A DNA stretch of 64,000 bases, taken from assembly GCF_040054535.1 (NCBI RefSeq), contig NC_090794.1, positions 511,001 to 575,000 of the forward strand. Reading direction: 5' to 3'. This DNA is from Antennarius striatus. Taxonomy: Eukaryota; Chordata; Actinopteri; Lophiiformes; Antennariidae. Positions 26,640 through 40,015 of the stretch are shown here, piece by piece (positions within the stretch are counted from its first letter, which is position 1; every line of letters begins with the position of its first letter). A program made the position numbers and the translations under genes. The notes below the pieces were generated by a model, which did not search any database, was not told where the DNA came from, and worked only from the letters and a program-made list of their open reading frames with translations.

Positions 26640-27219
26640 CAGGCCGCTTGAACCGGATGTTGATGGGCGTGACCCGGATGTAGAAAACTGGAGGGAAAAA
26701 GATGTTCCAGAGGTCATAGTTCAGTAATAAACCTAAAAAAATTAACATAAATATATAGAAAATATAATGTGAAAATAAACAAAGATCATCAGCATCGCAA
26801 ACTATGAATAAATTATATAGAAAGTGAAGACATCATATTCCAATTGTGTGTCAGAAGCTAAATAAATGTATAGCTTCATACACTTGGGTTCAAACGTATA
26901 AAGCTAATTAAAGTTTCAACTACAAAAAGTAATTCATATAATTTTTCCGATTGTTTTCAATAAAATCTAAAGAACTAATACGCATAAGTGCCTTCGACAA
27001 GAAGAACGTCAATTGTGAAATACCTTTAATTTAGAAATTGTGACGTCACACTTTGGTTGATAAACAGACCAACTTTTCCCTCCTGCTGTGCGGCCGGTCG
27101 GCCTGCAGGGGGCGCTGTTGTGAAGGAATTCAGACAAAGTTCATTTAAACTACAACAAAATTCTTTCAATCAATCAATCTATCTACCTATCTATATGTGT
27201 ATATATAGATGCATATATA

Positions 27220-27257
<38 letters not shown>

Positions 27258-29329
27258 CATGTGTGTGTGTCCAAACACTGAGATGAAGTGTTTTAACACA
27301 AAACAGATTCTGAACTTTAGAACCGGTTCATCGTGAGTTCTTTTATTCTTTATTTAACTCCCTCCAGAAACACAAGAACACAGATCCAGTATTTAATCAA
27401 TTAATCAACAATCAATCTCTTTTAACTTTAATTAATCAACACCATTAGAATAAAGTTACATTCTTGTCTGGATATTGATAAACACTTAGAAAAGCTTTTA
27501 TCATATTTATATTACGGAGGCGTTTTCCCTGATTTAGTAGGAAGGAATCAATAAAATGTGCCTCTAATCAATCAATTGTATTAATGATCTGTGATGTGTG
27601 GTGCCGGTCCAACCAATGCTAACGTGTTTATTGAGCGTTATTATGTTTATGAGGTGATATCTACAGGAGGGACGCGGCGCTGCAGATAAGTCACCTTCAT
27701 GTACGGGCGGTGCTAATGAGCTGCAGTCAGTAAATCAAACGCACCCGCTTGAACACAGGCTAGTTTCCCACTGCAGCGCCAGAACGACGGCTGTGAGTGA
27801 ATTTATGAGCTGCAGAGAACGCCTCAGGTGGGCGGGACACGCTCAAGAGTCAAAACAGAGGTCGCCCCGCCCTCAGATTGGTCCCGCCCCCTGTGTGTTT
27901 AATAGATTAGAAATGTACAGAGGAAGGATACACACTGAGAACAGATCAGGAAATAGTCCCTCTGCCCCACCATACATTCACCTCACATCAACAGGCTGGA
28001 ACATTTACATTAATCCTAATATTAATATTAATATGAGGAACATTCACACTATTATTGATCACAGCTCAGCAAAGACGGAACAGGAGGTCCAGTTCTGGTT
28101 CTGAAGCCGAGGCCGGTTCCCCTGGTCTCACATTGGACTCTATTACAATAGCTTATCAGAAACACTGAGACGGTAGGATGACATCAAACAAACTGTAGGC
28201 CTCAACCTACTACTGTACTACTGTAGGTTACAGCTAGTCCTCAACTTATGAACACAACTGGTTCCTAGAGATTGTTCATAAGTTGATGTGCTTGTAAGTC
28301 GTTATTTGTTAAATTTCAATCTATAATCTCCATCTAAGGTCATTTAAATATCATTACTACTTTAAATATTAAAGTTCTTTTCCCTCAGACTGACCAGAAA
28401 CAATTACAGGACATTAAAACAACACAGAATAAATAAAATACAGGTTCAGGTCATTTAGTGTTCAGTCGTTCTGATTATACGCCAGTTTAAAAATCTACTT
28501 TCTGTCCACCACAGATACTGGACTCTAAAAGTAACTAGAAAACCGTTTAAAGCTCATAATATCATGTTACTTTACAATAAATCAGAACAAAAACATGTAA
28601 TCATATTAAAATATGTGTGTATAGTTCCAATATCTACCGTTAAACGTTACTCATGATTCACGTGATTTAATCCAGATAAGTTTACGGTAAATATTTAAGA
28701 TCATCAACAACAGAGTCAGCTGTTGATGTTGATGATCCACTGTAGCATGTAGCATATAACTTAGCTTCATAGTGAAGGAAGAGGAAGAGGGGGAGGACTT
28801 ATTGTCGGAGAGGGGTACACATTTGTTTGCATCTCTGAAAGTTCATAAGTCAAACACGCATAAGTTGGACGTTTGTAAGTCAGATGTTTGTAAGTTGAGG
28901 ACTACCTGTGTTTCACTGAAGTTTAAAGACAAACTGGACCAAACGACAACAGGAATGAAGCGCTGAAGGTGTAGTTTTATAAAGAACATTTTGCTTCAAA
29001 GATTTTGAATATGTAAAAGACCGTCTGATTGTCCCATGATGCATTGCGTCGCTCCCCCTCTCTGTTGAACGTCTCAGACGTCTTCACGTCGTCCTTTATA
29101 TTAATAAGTCTCTAACATTACAACTATTGATGGAGACCAAACGTCTGTTTGAGGCTCGACCGCCGCTGGTCGTCTGTCGGATGAAGCGTTGGTTGAAGGT
29201 TGAAACGCATCCATAATGAGACAAGAGATGCCCGGTTCTGACTGGAGGACGGACACGCCTCCTTCATGTGAGGGACGCCTTCCAGCAGAGACGGGCCACA
29301 CCCCCTCTCGCCCCACCGCCATGACATCA
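26640..29329. other. AT-rich intergenic DNA between e2f6 and the endothelin gene
   Basis: No gene found. It contains a TG microsatellite at 27223-27270, scattered short AT-rich repeats and one inverted-repeat element at 28231-28908. Confidence 0.6.
28231..28908. mobile_element. Short inverted-repeat DNA transposon (MITE-like)
   Basis: The left end reads CAGCTAGTCCTCAACTTATG. The reverse complement of the right end starts CAGGTAGTCCTCAACTTACA. The 20-base ends differ at three positions. Further TTCATAAGT motifs recur in opposite orientation inside. There is no coding capacity in about 680 bp. The ends resemble Tc1/mariner-Tigger-like families that carry GTCCTC near the tip (inference). TA precedes the left end only. 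Confidence 0.7.
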
Positions 29330-29548
29330 TCAATCAACATGAAGCCTGTCACCGGGTCCAAAGTCCAACAGGAGCATTCCAGTTGGTTCTGTCCGGACGT
29401 CGCTGCTCTCCTTCAGGTCTGGTGTTCCACTGCATCTGGGCTCCTTTTTACCCAGAATGCACCTCTGTATCTCCTCCACGTCCCGAGAGCTTGTTGTCCA
29501 CTGAGAACAGAAACGATGATAAATATGATGATGACTTAATATATTAAT

Positions 29549-29586
<38 letters not shown>

Positions 29587-32500
29587 TGTGTGTGTGTGTA
29601 TGTGTGTGTGTATGTGTGTGTGTGTGTGTCCTCACTCTGTCTGGATGGAACAGAAGCTGGAACACTCGGCGTCCTGCTGGCGGCTGCAGACGCAGCGGCG
29701 GACGTCCCTCCTGAACCGGATCGAACCAAAACCATAAGGAACCACATGACTGCAAGACAGAACGACCAAGTGTTTCACTGCGTGAACCTGGACTGTTTCA
29801 CCGTGTGAACCTGGACTGTTTCACTGTGTGAACTTGGACTGTTTCAGGTGTGAACCTGGACTGTTTCACTGTGTGAACCTGGACTGTTTCTCCATGTGAA
29901 CCTGGACTGTTTCACCGTGTGAACCTGGACTGTTTCACTGCGTGAACCTGGACTGTTTCTCCGTGTGAACCTGGACTGTTTCACTGCGTGAACCTGGACT
30001 GTTTCACTGTGTGAACCTGGACTGTTTCACTGTGTGAACCTGGACTGTTTCACCGCGTGAACCTGGACTGTTTCACTGTGTGAACCTGGACTGTTTCAGG
30101 TGTGAACCTGGACTGTTTCACCGTGTGAACCTGGACTGTTTCACTGTGTGAACCTGGACTGTTTCACTGTGTGAACCTGGACTGTTTCACCGCGTGAACC
30201 TGGACTGTTTCACCGCGTGAACCTGGACTGTTTCACTACGTGAACCTGGACTGTTTCACTGTGTGAACCTGGACTGTTTCACTGCGTGAACCTGGACTGT
30301 TTCACCGTGTGAACCTGGACTGTTTCAGGTGTGAACCTGGACTGTTTCACTGCGTGAACCTGGACTGTTTCACTGCGTGAACCTGGACTGTTTCACCGTG
30401 TGAACCTGGACTGTTTCACTACGTGAACCTGGACTCTTTCACTGTGTGAACCTGGACTGTTTCACTGCGTGAACCTGGACTGTTTCACTGCGTGAACCTG
30501 GACTGTTTCACCGTGTGAACCTGGACTGTTTCACTACGTGAACCTGGACTCTTTCACTGTGTGAACCTGGACTGTTTCACTACGTGAACCTGGACTGTTT
30601 CACTGCGTGAACCTGGACTGTTTCACTGCGTGAACCTGGACTGTTTCACCGTGTGAACCTGGACTGTTTCACTGCGTGAACCTGGACTGTTTCACTGCGT
30701 GAACCTGGACTGTTTCACTGTGTGAACCTGGACTGTTTCACCGTGTGAACCTGGACTGTTTCACTGCGTGTTTGTGGATGCTGGCGACCTGACAAACAGC
30801 CTTCAGGTGAATTCTGTTTGTTCATCAACTTTCCTGGAGCTTCCTGATAACCTGCTGAACGTCTATAAAACACCTGAAGGAGCCGCAGACGAGTTCCAGA
30901 CTCCAGAGGAAACACAGAGTGTTGAAGGTCTCCATGCTGCCTCCACCGTCCTCTGGAGTTACTACCCGTCAGTGTATTTAGTGTACTTTAAATAAAGTTC
31001 TCATGTTCTCAGACATCACGGTCGTCATGACGACGTCAGAACCTTCTTCACGTGGATCCCTTTCCTCCCTGGACGTAAACAGCCTCTGTTTTCGTGGAGT
31101 CTCAGGTTCGGGACCGTCGGGTTCATTGAACGCTGATCCGACAGCCAAAGACCTCCAGCTCCCGGGCGCCGGTCCCGAACGCCGGGTCGTCCTCTAGATT
31201 TACGAGGGATGCTCATCCAACGTCGGGTCGGAACCGAGCCGGGCTTGAACACAACATCCACATCTGTCAGGATGAATTTACAGCGACCCGTGCGCCTGAG
31301 CCCAGATGGAGCCGATCCACCGGCAGCAGATGTTTGGGTCCCTGAAGGTCACGTCGGCTCGTGACGGCTTCCAAAGAGAGAAGAAGACAACAACAGGAAG
31401 TGCTCGTGGAGGCTTCTTCAGCAAGTTAGCATGCTAGCCAACAGCAGCCTCAGGCGAACGTGTTTGATGTTAGCCGAGCATTCTGGGTCTGGGGGTTTTA
31501 TGGCGCCCCTCAAACGGACCTGGTCCTCGGGTTGGGGAGCCGTTCTTCCGATCCGGAGGGTTGACGAGTCTTTAAGTCGTAACTAAAAGAAGCTTTTATT
31601 ACCCGTTCAGGTGAATTTTCCTGGCGGGGAATCGTTTTTACGATTGTTCCGACGACACGGGTGTTTTCATCCGAGCCCGTGGGCCAGGTAACCTACACAA
31701 ACCAGACTGTCTGAGCAGGATGGGGTACCTTCAGGGACTCTGGTGGCCCACGGGTTTCGTAGTGCCGCCTTCAGGGGTAGTTAGCGATGGGGAGGTTTTA
31801 TGGCGCTGCTATGCTTAGAAACCACCAATCAGGGCAGCCGGAGCTGCTTTTGGCTAATCGCTGCAGCTATTTTGGTTCCTGCTCTTAACTTAATGAGTTT
31901 CAAACGTGACATCTCGCAGTAATCATGGGTTTAGCGTGACAAACACAATACACGCCACCGGATGTGAACCAGCACCCTGGTGAGCCTCAGCGTGTGAAGT
32001 CGTCGGGACTGACTGGAAGGAGTTAAGTGTTGGGGGGACGCGGTTCAGACTCTGGTCACCTTTAGGGGCTCAAACAGGAAATGCAGCAGAAATTACCCTT
32101 CGTTAGCAAAGGTGCTTCCTGGTTAGCGCCACCACATCTCACAGCTAACTGCTCTCTGAGCCCAAATGAACTTAATTGCTACCAATTGTGAAGCCACGAA
32201 ACCCCAACCGTTGTTTTACTCGGGGGTCGAGTCCCTTCAGGTTCCCGTCGGAGAGTCCTCGTCCAATCAGGGCCAGGAAGGTTCCCGGAATACGGACGGT
32301 TGTGTTTTAAATACTCTGATTACTGCGGTTCAGCCCTATTTTTAGACTGGCTTTGGTTTGGAGCCCACCCCCCCCAGCCCACGGCGGCGGTGGGTCCCGT
32401 AAAGACTCACCTGGGGGAGTTGACCCAGACGATTCCGATGTGGCAGAAGAAAATACACTCCTTGTCCTTCTGGTTCTCACAGGAGCAGCGCTTCTCCCGT

Positions 32501-35500
32501 CGGTGGGTGGGGTCGGCGGGCGACGCCAGGAGAGCCCTGTCCACCGGGGGGCTCGTAACGGAGAAGGTGGAAGCTGGGGGGCAAAGGAAGAAGAACACAA
32601 GAACCTTGTTTTCTTCTCCAACATCTCTGGTTCTGGACCGACCCGGCATCTGGTTTAAGGTCAAAGCTGCCCCAGGGGGCCGTGAACTGAACCCCCACAC
32701 CTGAACCCGGCTCTAGAACACATGTTCATCTTAAAACCCTCACAGAGATCAGAAAGACCACAGAACCACCGCTGGGGTTTGATCTGCTATCGGTGCCCAC
32801 AAGAGGAAGTTTGGAACCCAGGGACAGATTTACACGATTCACCCAGAGGTTAGACCCTGACCTGGGGTTAGACCCTGACCTGGGGCTAGACCCTGACCTG
32901 GGGTTAGACCCTGACCTGGGGTTAGACCCTGACCTGGGGTTAGACCCTGACCTGGGGTTAGACCCTGACCTGGGGTTAGACCCTGACCCTGAACTTAGAC
33001 GCTGACCCTGAAGGTAGACAATGACTCTGAAGGTAGATCCTGACCTGAGGGTAGACCGTGACCCTGAACACAGACCCTGAGTATCTATAGACACTCTAGA
33101 TAGATATCTGTCCATCCTGGAACCTTTTGAACAGACCCCACCAGAATGTTAGGGGGTCTCTTCTGGACCAGGTCACACCTGTTGGGGCTTTGATGTGGTT
33201 TCTAGTTTCCCATCATGCCTCAGCGATCTGCCATGTGATGTAACCGCCACTGTTTCAGCAACAATGAGGCCCGGGAATAAACGAGCTCCTGTTCCACACC
33301 ACTGATGAAGACGTTCCGACAGAACGATGAAGACTGAGGTTCTGATCTCAGAGATAACGTCAGCCTCGGTTTGACCTGGACCTGGGGTTCCTGACGGTGG
33401 ATCAATGGGTCGCTTGTTCCACCAGGAATGTTAATAAAAACATGACGGGGACGAGTTCCTCCAGAACATCTGGGCTCCTCAGACAACGGAGTGATTGATG
33501 AGGGCTTCAGGGATGTTCTGTCGGTGCTCCTCCAGGTGGACCTCCAGGCTGAAAGGTATTCAGCCCAAGAAGCAAACACCAGCCTCCAAACGCTCCGCAC
33601 ACCGGCGCTGACCCGGATGAACTGAGGGGGTTTTGTTCTGGCGCCGAGACCGAGGTGGAACTTAATCCATTCGTTACGGAGATGTCACGCCATTCAGAAC
33701 ATACCTGCCAAAGAATGCAGGCAGCAGAACCACCCGGGTCCAATATCCTGGGAAGAACCACCCGGGTGGACGGGGGGGTTGATCCCCCGGAGCAAATTAA
33801 ACACTGCTAGCTCGGATTTAATCCCAGTCAAACACGGAGAGGAACTCCTCACGTCCTGGTCAACATCTCAGCTTCCAGGTCCAGACTCATGAACAGAACC
33901 TCAGTTCAGCAACCAGAACGGAGTCAACCCGACACCCACAGCAAGACCCCAGCAATCAATCACACAGCAAGACCCAAGCAATCAATCACACAGCAAGACC
34001 CCAGCAATCAATCACACGATCTGTTCGGATCGACAGAATCACGAAGGTCTGGATAATTACAGGAAAAGAAAAGGAAAGGAGAACCTCTGGATACGAGACC
34101 GACGTACGAGTCTATTGTAGGTTCTACTCTAGATTCTATTGTAGGTTCTACTCTAGATTCTATTGTAGGTTCTACTGTAGGTTCTACTCTAGATTCTAAT
34201 GTAGGTTCTACTGTAGATTCTAATGTAGGTTCTACTGTAGATTCTAATGTAGATTCTACTGTAGGTTCTAATGTAGGCTCTACTGCAGGTTCCGTTGGGC
34301 CTTGGCCTCTAGAAACCAGCCGTGTTTGCGTAACCTTGACAACGAGCCGAAAACCTTCCGGGTCGGTCGGTGGACCGACGGTTCTGGTTGCGCCGCTACC
34401 GTTTCCCCCGTAGGAATCTAGTGTGTCCGCCCGGAGGCCGACAGCGGAACTGTTCTGTTTTCACCAGCGAGAACAGAATGTTTCTGGAGGAGTCCCAACG
34501 GGCCAATGAGGACGCAGCTTGGGCCGGCTGCCAGGGCGTTAATTCTGGGTGGGGCCAAGAGGCCGACAGGGGCAGTAATGTCAGAAGATGAGCGACAAGT
34601 CTGCAGACGTGACCGGATCTGAGCCGGTTGTCCCCCGGGCAGAACCCCCTGGAGTACCCCCTGGACCACATGTGGGAGTACTTATTAAACGATCAGGTGC
34701 TGGGGTCCAATCCCAACACGGTTTCATTTGTTCTGCTATGGGGGGGGGTCTTCCCAGATCCGCGGGGCGGCGGCCTCCTGATCCGGGTCTAGCAGAAGCC
34801 TTGTTGTTGTAACCCCAGTGGACTTCGGCTCCACGGGGGGTAAAAGACACGCCGGGGCAATATAGACTTAGTACGAAGCCCCAACACCCCCCCACCCCAG
34901 ATCTTCAACCTCCACCGACCCCCGGAGAGAACACGCCGTCTGCCAGAGGATAGACGTTGGTGTTCTGAGCTGTTCTGACCCGGTTTGGGGCTGTTTGCCC
35001 CACCTGGTGGGGGGGTCGCAGCCTGATCCAGGTCAGGGTTCAGTCCAGCGCGTCAGACACCTGAGCGCTAACCCCCCCGCAGGGATTTGGAGAAACAACC
35101 TCTCTCTGGGGCTCCGGTTGAGGTTCCAACAGCACTCTGTTGAAGCTGATTGGTCCACCAGTGGGTCCACGTTAGCCATGCTAACAATGTCTCAGTCCCA
35201 GAGCTAACGGTGTACTTCTACCTGCTAGCGCAATGCTAACCAAATGCTAACCAAAACAAACAAAGTGTGAACCAGATTCTAGAGGCAGGTTGTCCTGGCC
35301 CCTCCTGACTGATGGCAGTCAGCCAATCAGGAGGGAGCTGGTTCAAGGTGCTATGATGTCATATGGAGGTTTAGCGCCAATGAGACATCTTTAGCATTCT
35401 GTAGCTTCACATTTCTATCAATACATTATATATAAATGAATATATGAATACATATATAAATACATATATATGCATAAATGATGTGTATAAACATAAACTA

Positions 35501-37445
35501 CTCTCTGATAGTCAGTGTGGATTTAGAGCAAACAGCTCAGCATCACTAGCATTGATAGAATCAACTGAGATCATCACCAAAGCCATTGATCATAAACTGC
35601 ACTCTGCTGGAATATTCATAGATCTACAAAAAGTATTTGACACAATCAATCATGACATGTTAATCAATAAACTAGAGAGGTGTGGGGTCAGGGGGTTAGT
35701 ACTGCACTGGGTGAGAAGCTATCTGAGCAACAGGGAACAATTTGTGAAGGTGGGTGAATCATCGTCATGCTTGGACGTTGCTTGTGGCGTCCCCCAAGGG
35801 TCAGTGTTGGGTCCCAAACTTTATATAAATGAGATATGCAAAGTTTCAAAGGTATTAAAACTAGTATTACTTGCAGATGACACTAGCTTTTTTTGTTCTG
35901 GGGGGGAATTGCACAAACTACTGGGGAGGGTCCCTGATGAAATACGCAAATTAAAAATGTAGTTTGACAGGAACAAATTATCATTAAATCCAAGTAAGAC
36001 CAAATTCATGATATTCAGCAACTGCAACAAGAACATTGAGGCACATGTACAGGTAGATGGGGTGGATGTTGAAAGGGTTTATGAGCATAAGTGTCTGGGG
36101 GGGGTAATAGATGACAGGATTAACTGGAAAGCTCATATCAAACACATACAAAGTAAATTATCAAGAAGGATTTCAGTTCTGAGCAAAGCCAAACACCTTC
36201 TGGACCACAGGTCACTCCACATTATATACTGTTCTCTCATTTTACCATATTTACATTACTGTGCAGAGGTCTGGGGCAACACATATAATGTACAATAAAT
36301 CCATTATCCGTATTACAGAAAAGAGCCATAAGAATAATCCATAATGTGGGTATAGAGATCACACAAACCCACTATTCTTAAAATCCAGATTATTAAAACT
36401 CACTGACATTCATTTTCAAACAGGACAACTCATGGACAAAGCAATACATAAGACACTCCCTGGTAATCTACTAAAATGTTTTTAATAGAGAAGGGAATTA
36501 TAACCTGAGGGGGGAGCACAACTTAAGCATCAGAGGACATGTACAACACTGGAAGGTGTTTGTGTTTGTGGAGTGGGGGTGTGGAACAGGTTGGGTGTCC
36601 AAGCATGATCCAGTTTAAAAAGGGCTACAAGAACATGGTTTTCACTGGGTACGGGGGGGGGGGTCTAACGATCAGGTGTTTTTATTAATTCTATTTGTAA
36701 CTTACTTTTCTGTTTATCCTCTTGTATATATATATATATGTTTAGTACTTCATTTATTTATTCATTTATTTTTGTACTCTACACTCTATTACTATCAGTA
36801 GTGAATTCATGTCCATGGAGAAGTGAAGAAGGGGAAGGATTAAATTAGGATTAAATAGGATTAAATAGGATTAAATAAAGTTATGCTACATCCGACTCCT
36901 TTTCGGGAATGTTTTGAGTGTTATTAGTATTATTGTTGTATTGATTATTGTTGTTATTCTGCTCATGTTCAAAATAAAGCATTTATTCATATATATACAT
37001 ACAGTATATATACATATATATACATATATATGCATATACTGTATATGTATATATATGTATATACATATTTACATATGTATATATACAGTATATATATGTA
37101 TATATACTGTATATATATGTATGTATATATATATTCATATATGTGTATATATATGCATACATACAGTGTATGCATATATATACATATATTTATATGAATA
37201 TAAATATGTATGTACACAAGTATATACATATGTACGTATATATTTATATGTTTATACATACTGTTTATATAAATATTCAGATCCGTCTAAATGCAGTGAG
37301 CCATCGTCTACGGAAGCAGACTGAAACGGTTAAACCTGAGTGACACCGGATGTGACACCAGGAGTGGTTGCTACGGGTTACCTTGATGCTGATGGATCAG
37401 AACCAGCGCGGCGACCAGAACCCAGACGTAGGAGACCTCCATCAT
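29330..37445 (-). CDS. edn4: Endothelin preprohormone (edn4 candidate)
   Basis: A secreted vasoactive and morphogenetic peptide acting on endothelin GPCRs. Exons: 37445-37382 (signal peptide [19 protein letters not shown], phase-1 GTAACC donor); 32573-32411 (pro-region, REKR furin site, then [15 protein letters not shown]...W); 29749-29636 ([14 protein letters not shown], then the endothelin-like repeat [17 protein letters not shown]); and a last exon starting at 29489 or 29500 and ending at stop 29330-29332. The mature 21-mer lies at 32487-32425, with four Cys in the CxC...C...C pattern and the Trp-Val bond cut by converting enzyme. Phases 1, 2 and 2 agree. The 29489 start needs an AAG acceptor but keeps the frame with two C-terminal Cys ([12 protein letters not shown]); the stronger CAG at 29501 gives an early stop. 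Gly replaces the usual Asp18. The paralogue name rests on the ADGRG6/HIVEP2 linkage and is uncertain. Confidence 0.83.
29549..29628. repeat. (GT)n microsatellite in endothelin intron
   Basis: GT dinucleotides with a few AT interruptions, beginning eight bases past the donor of the exon that ends at 29636. Confidence 0.95.
29765..30767. repeat. 23-bp minisatellite, second locus (about 43 copies)
   Basis: The unit core GTGAACCTGGACTGTTTCA is the same as at 9226-9366. Copies vary at GTG/GCG/ACG and in ACC/ACT. It starts 16 bp upstream of an endothelin exon, inside the intron. Confidence 0.97.
30770..32410. other. Endothelin intron, no other gene seen
   Basis: Unique-looking sequence. Short ORFs on both strands have no recognisable motif. 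An AATAAA follows a small plus-strand ORF near 30.99 kb, which is too little to call a gene. Confidence 0.5.
32849..32990. repeat. 18-bp minisatellite
   Basis: Eight copies of GGGGTTAGACCCTGACCT with slight variation, then related degenerate units to about 33.08 kb. Confidence 0.95.
34112..34290. repeat. 12/24-bp repeat
   Basis: Alternating GTAGGTTCTACT and CTAGATTCTATT-type units. Confidence 0.9.
35488..36985 (+). mobile_element. 5'-truncated, mutated L2/Rex1-like LINE
   Basis: The plus strand encodes reverse-transcriptase blocks: [76 protein letters not shown]-like [12 protein letters not shown] and [15 protein letters not shown]. The catalytic box is ADD (usual Y/FxDD). A TAG at 35960-35962 replaces the usual Trp before [10 protein letters not shown] short deletion lies after VLGPKL, and frameshifts follow 36298. 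The 3' end is AT-rich near 36.98 kb. The element is dead and lies within the endothelin first intron on the opposite strand. Confidence 0.9.
36978..37265. repeat. TATATA-rich palindromic tract
   Basis: Almost 290 bp of TATATACATATATG-like sequence that can fold back on itself. It separates the LINE tail from the endothelin first exon. Confidence 0.9.
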
Positions 37446-39951
37446 GTAACCCCTCCTCCACGCCCTGGCTGGGTCCCGGGGCGATCCCGGAGCTGCAGAT
37501 GGTTCCTGGTGGGGGGAGCAAACGTTCCGGTCTGTGGGGGGGGCGCTGCTGGATCCGGGTTCAGGTTGGCGTCCACATGGAGACAGACTGAAGAGGTTCT
37601 GACCTCCCCGGCGGGGAGCGAGGAGCTACAGCAGAGGGAGGAGGAGCTGGATCTGCAGGGAGACACCTCCACAGCTTGAATCAATCACCGCCCCCGCCCC
37701 CCCCTCACTCACCCCCCACCCATCCCGCCCCTCCCCCGCCCCCTCTGATCCCAGACCTCCAGGATCTTCATCGTTTCTCTGCTGAAGAATCTGAATTTGA
37801 TTCCTCAGGTTTGTGCTGGAGTGTGTTGGCGACACCTGACGCGGCGTTGGGTTCTCATTGGTTAAAAATAGCACCAACAGCATTGTCCAATCAGAGGCAG
37901 CGTCAGGCTGACGGGGCGACACCAACATCTGCGGTGCAGACTCCACGGTCGGGTTTCCCCAAAACGTCCCCGCAAGATGGCTAAATGTGGCTGCGTGTAG
38001 CGTGTTCCAGGTAAACACGTGAACCGCCAGGAGGAAGAGGAGGGGCCAGATGGAGGAGGGGCCAGACGGAGGAGGGGCCAGATGGAGGAGGGGCGGTCGG
38101 ACTCGTTAACGAATTCCTGAGGATCCATTTTAATTGGTGGTTAGAACACACGGAATTCATCCCGCAGGAGCCGGAGACCCGACGGGGCGACGACGGCCGA
38201 TGGAACGTTTCCATGACAACCAGGGAAAAACATGTGTTGTGTTTGTTTGTGTTAAACTCAAACACACAAGAACAAAAAACAACCGCCTATCAAAATGATG
38301 ACATCATCGCCTCATCGTACACGCCCACTGGACACTTGTAAACAAAACAGGTAAACACCACTGACCGTTCTGGCCACACCCCTCCAGCGACCCTTGTGAC
38401 ATCACTGTCTGGAGGCGGGGCACCACCTACAGCCCAGTCATGCATACTACGACTGTGATTGATTGATTGATTGACTGATTGATTGATTGGGTCTGAAACC
38501 TGAATCCTTTCTCCATGTTGTTGGGATGTTGTAGTATCAATCCCTCTGTCGCTATGACGACTGTCTGGGGGAGGGGCCACACTGAACAAGTCCGGGTCCC
38601 GGTTCCGACAGCCTGCAGGAGTGCCCCCCCCCCCCAGACGGACCAGATGCCGGCGTCCTCGGGGGCTCTGTGGTCGTCTGACTCCCCATCTGGATTAAAT
38701 ACCCAGCAGCCCTTGAGGCGGGTCGCTTCATCCAGGAAGTGTTTTCTGACACCACATCTGAGGGTCTGAGCCCCACCCCCCCACAAACACCTGGTCCTGC
38801 CCTCTGAAGGCCCACCAGAACCACATCCATCCAGCCCCCCGACCTCAGACCCACAACCACTTCCTGAGGAACCCAGTGGCCTCATGGGAAATGGTTCCGG
38901 AGCTCGCCGGGGTCACGCCGGGGTCACCTGACGCGTGAGAACCTCCGCTGAAACAGGTCGACGACGAAGACGCCCCCACGGAACCCCATGGGTTTACTGA
39001 TCAGCTGCTGATCGTCAATCAATGCTTACACAGATCAATACTGATTTATTAAAGTCTTTGCTGAAGCGGCGCCGGATTGGCTGGAGGCCGACAGGCCGAC
39101 GCCTCCAAGCAGGATATTAAAATGAGCTGGAAGGAAAACAAACGCCACATGTTGGACGATCCGTCGGATAATCGCTCGCAGGCGGGACGAAGATCCAGAT
39201 GGTCTTCATCACCAGGTCACGTGTCAACGGCGTCTGACCTCTGACCCCCAGGAGGTCACGTGTCGACGGCATCTGACCTCTGACCCCCAGGAGGTCAGGT
39301 GTCAACGGTGTGCGACCTCTGACCCCCAGGAGGTCAAGTGTTCACAGCGTCTGACCTCCCAGCGCCAGGTAAAGGTTCAGCATCTGCAGCAGGAACCTCA
39401 TTGGTCACTGGCAGTAGGAAGTAGGAGGAGTCAGAGGCGGAGCAGTAACACGACATCATGTAAACGACAACTGCTAAACGTCCAATCAACAACTTCCTGT
39501 TTTCAGTTCAAACAAACAAGATGATAGGTTACCGTTTTGATGGCGTCACGTGATCGACATGTTTGCCATTGATCGATCAATCGATCGATCCATCGATCGT
39601 CCCGCCACAGAAAACGTAAAGACTCTTTGGTGATTTATTTAATCCAAACACACACAAGAACATTTGAGTGACATCATCACTCTCTATGACATCATCACTG
39701 TCTCTATGACATCATCTCTCTCAAAAAAAAGTCCACAAGGTGTGAGTCATGCATCCGTTGTCATGGATACCGGCTGCTTCTCATGATAACATACAATAAT
39801 ATAGAACGTAAATATGTTTAAAACAGGATAGAGTCTGGGCTCCGCCCCCCTCCCCGGCGGTGTCTATGTACAGTAAAGCCCCGCCCCCCAAGTATGAACA
39901 CAAGCAACTGCATGAAGTCACTATAAAATAACACACACTGAACAGATCAAT

Positions 39952-40015
<64 letters not shown>

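Larger units (their letters stand above)
32574..35487. other. Endothelin intron 1, right of exon 2
   Basis: Contains the 18-bp repeat at 32849-32990, a repeat of about 26 bp (CAGCAAGACCC and AGCAATCAATCACA) at 33940-34016 and a 24-bp repeat at 34112-34290. A hydrophobic minus-strand ORF near 34.6 kb was considered as the signal exon but has no donor in the needed phase. No gene is supported. Confidence 0.5.

Noticed and set aside
32300..32704. Plus-strand ORF of 134 codons over the endothelin exon
   Set aside because: It is a shadow of the minus-strand exon, which has family motifs and splice sites.
34396..34671. Hydrophobic minus-strand segment ([17 protein letters not shown]) as the endothelin signal exon
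   Set aside because: It has no ATG-to-donor arrangement in phase 1. The exon at 37445-37382 has start, hydrophobic core and correct donor phase.
37600..37684. Coiled-coil-like plus-strand segment (ELQQREEELDLQG)
   Set aside because: It is short, isolated and stopped at once. It lies just upstream of the endothelin start exon on the other strand, with no exon partners.
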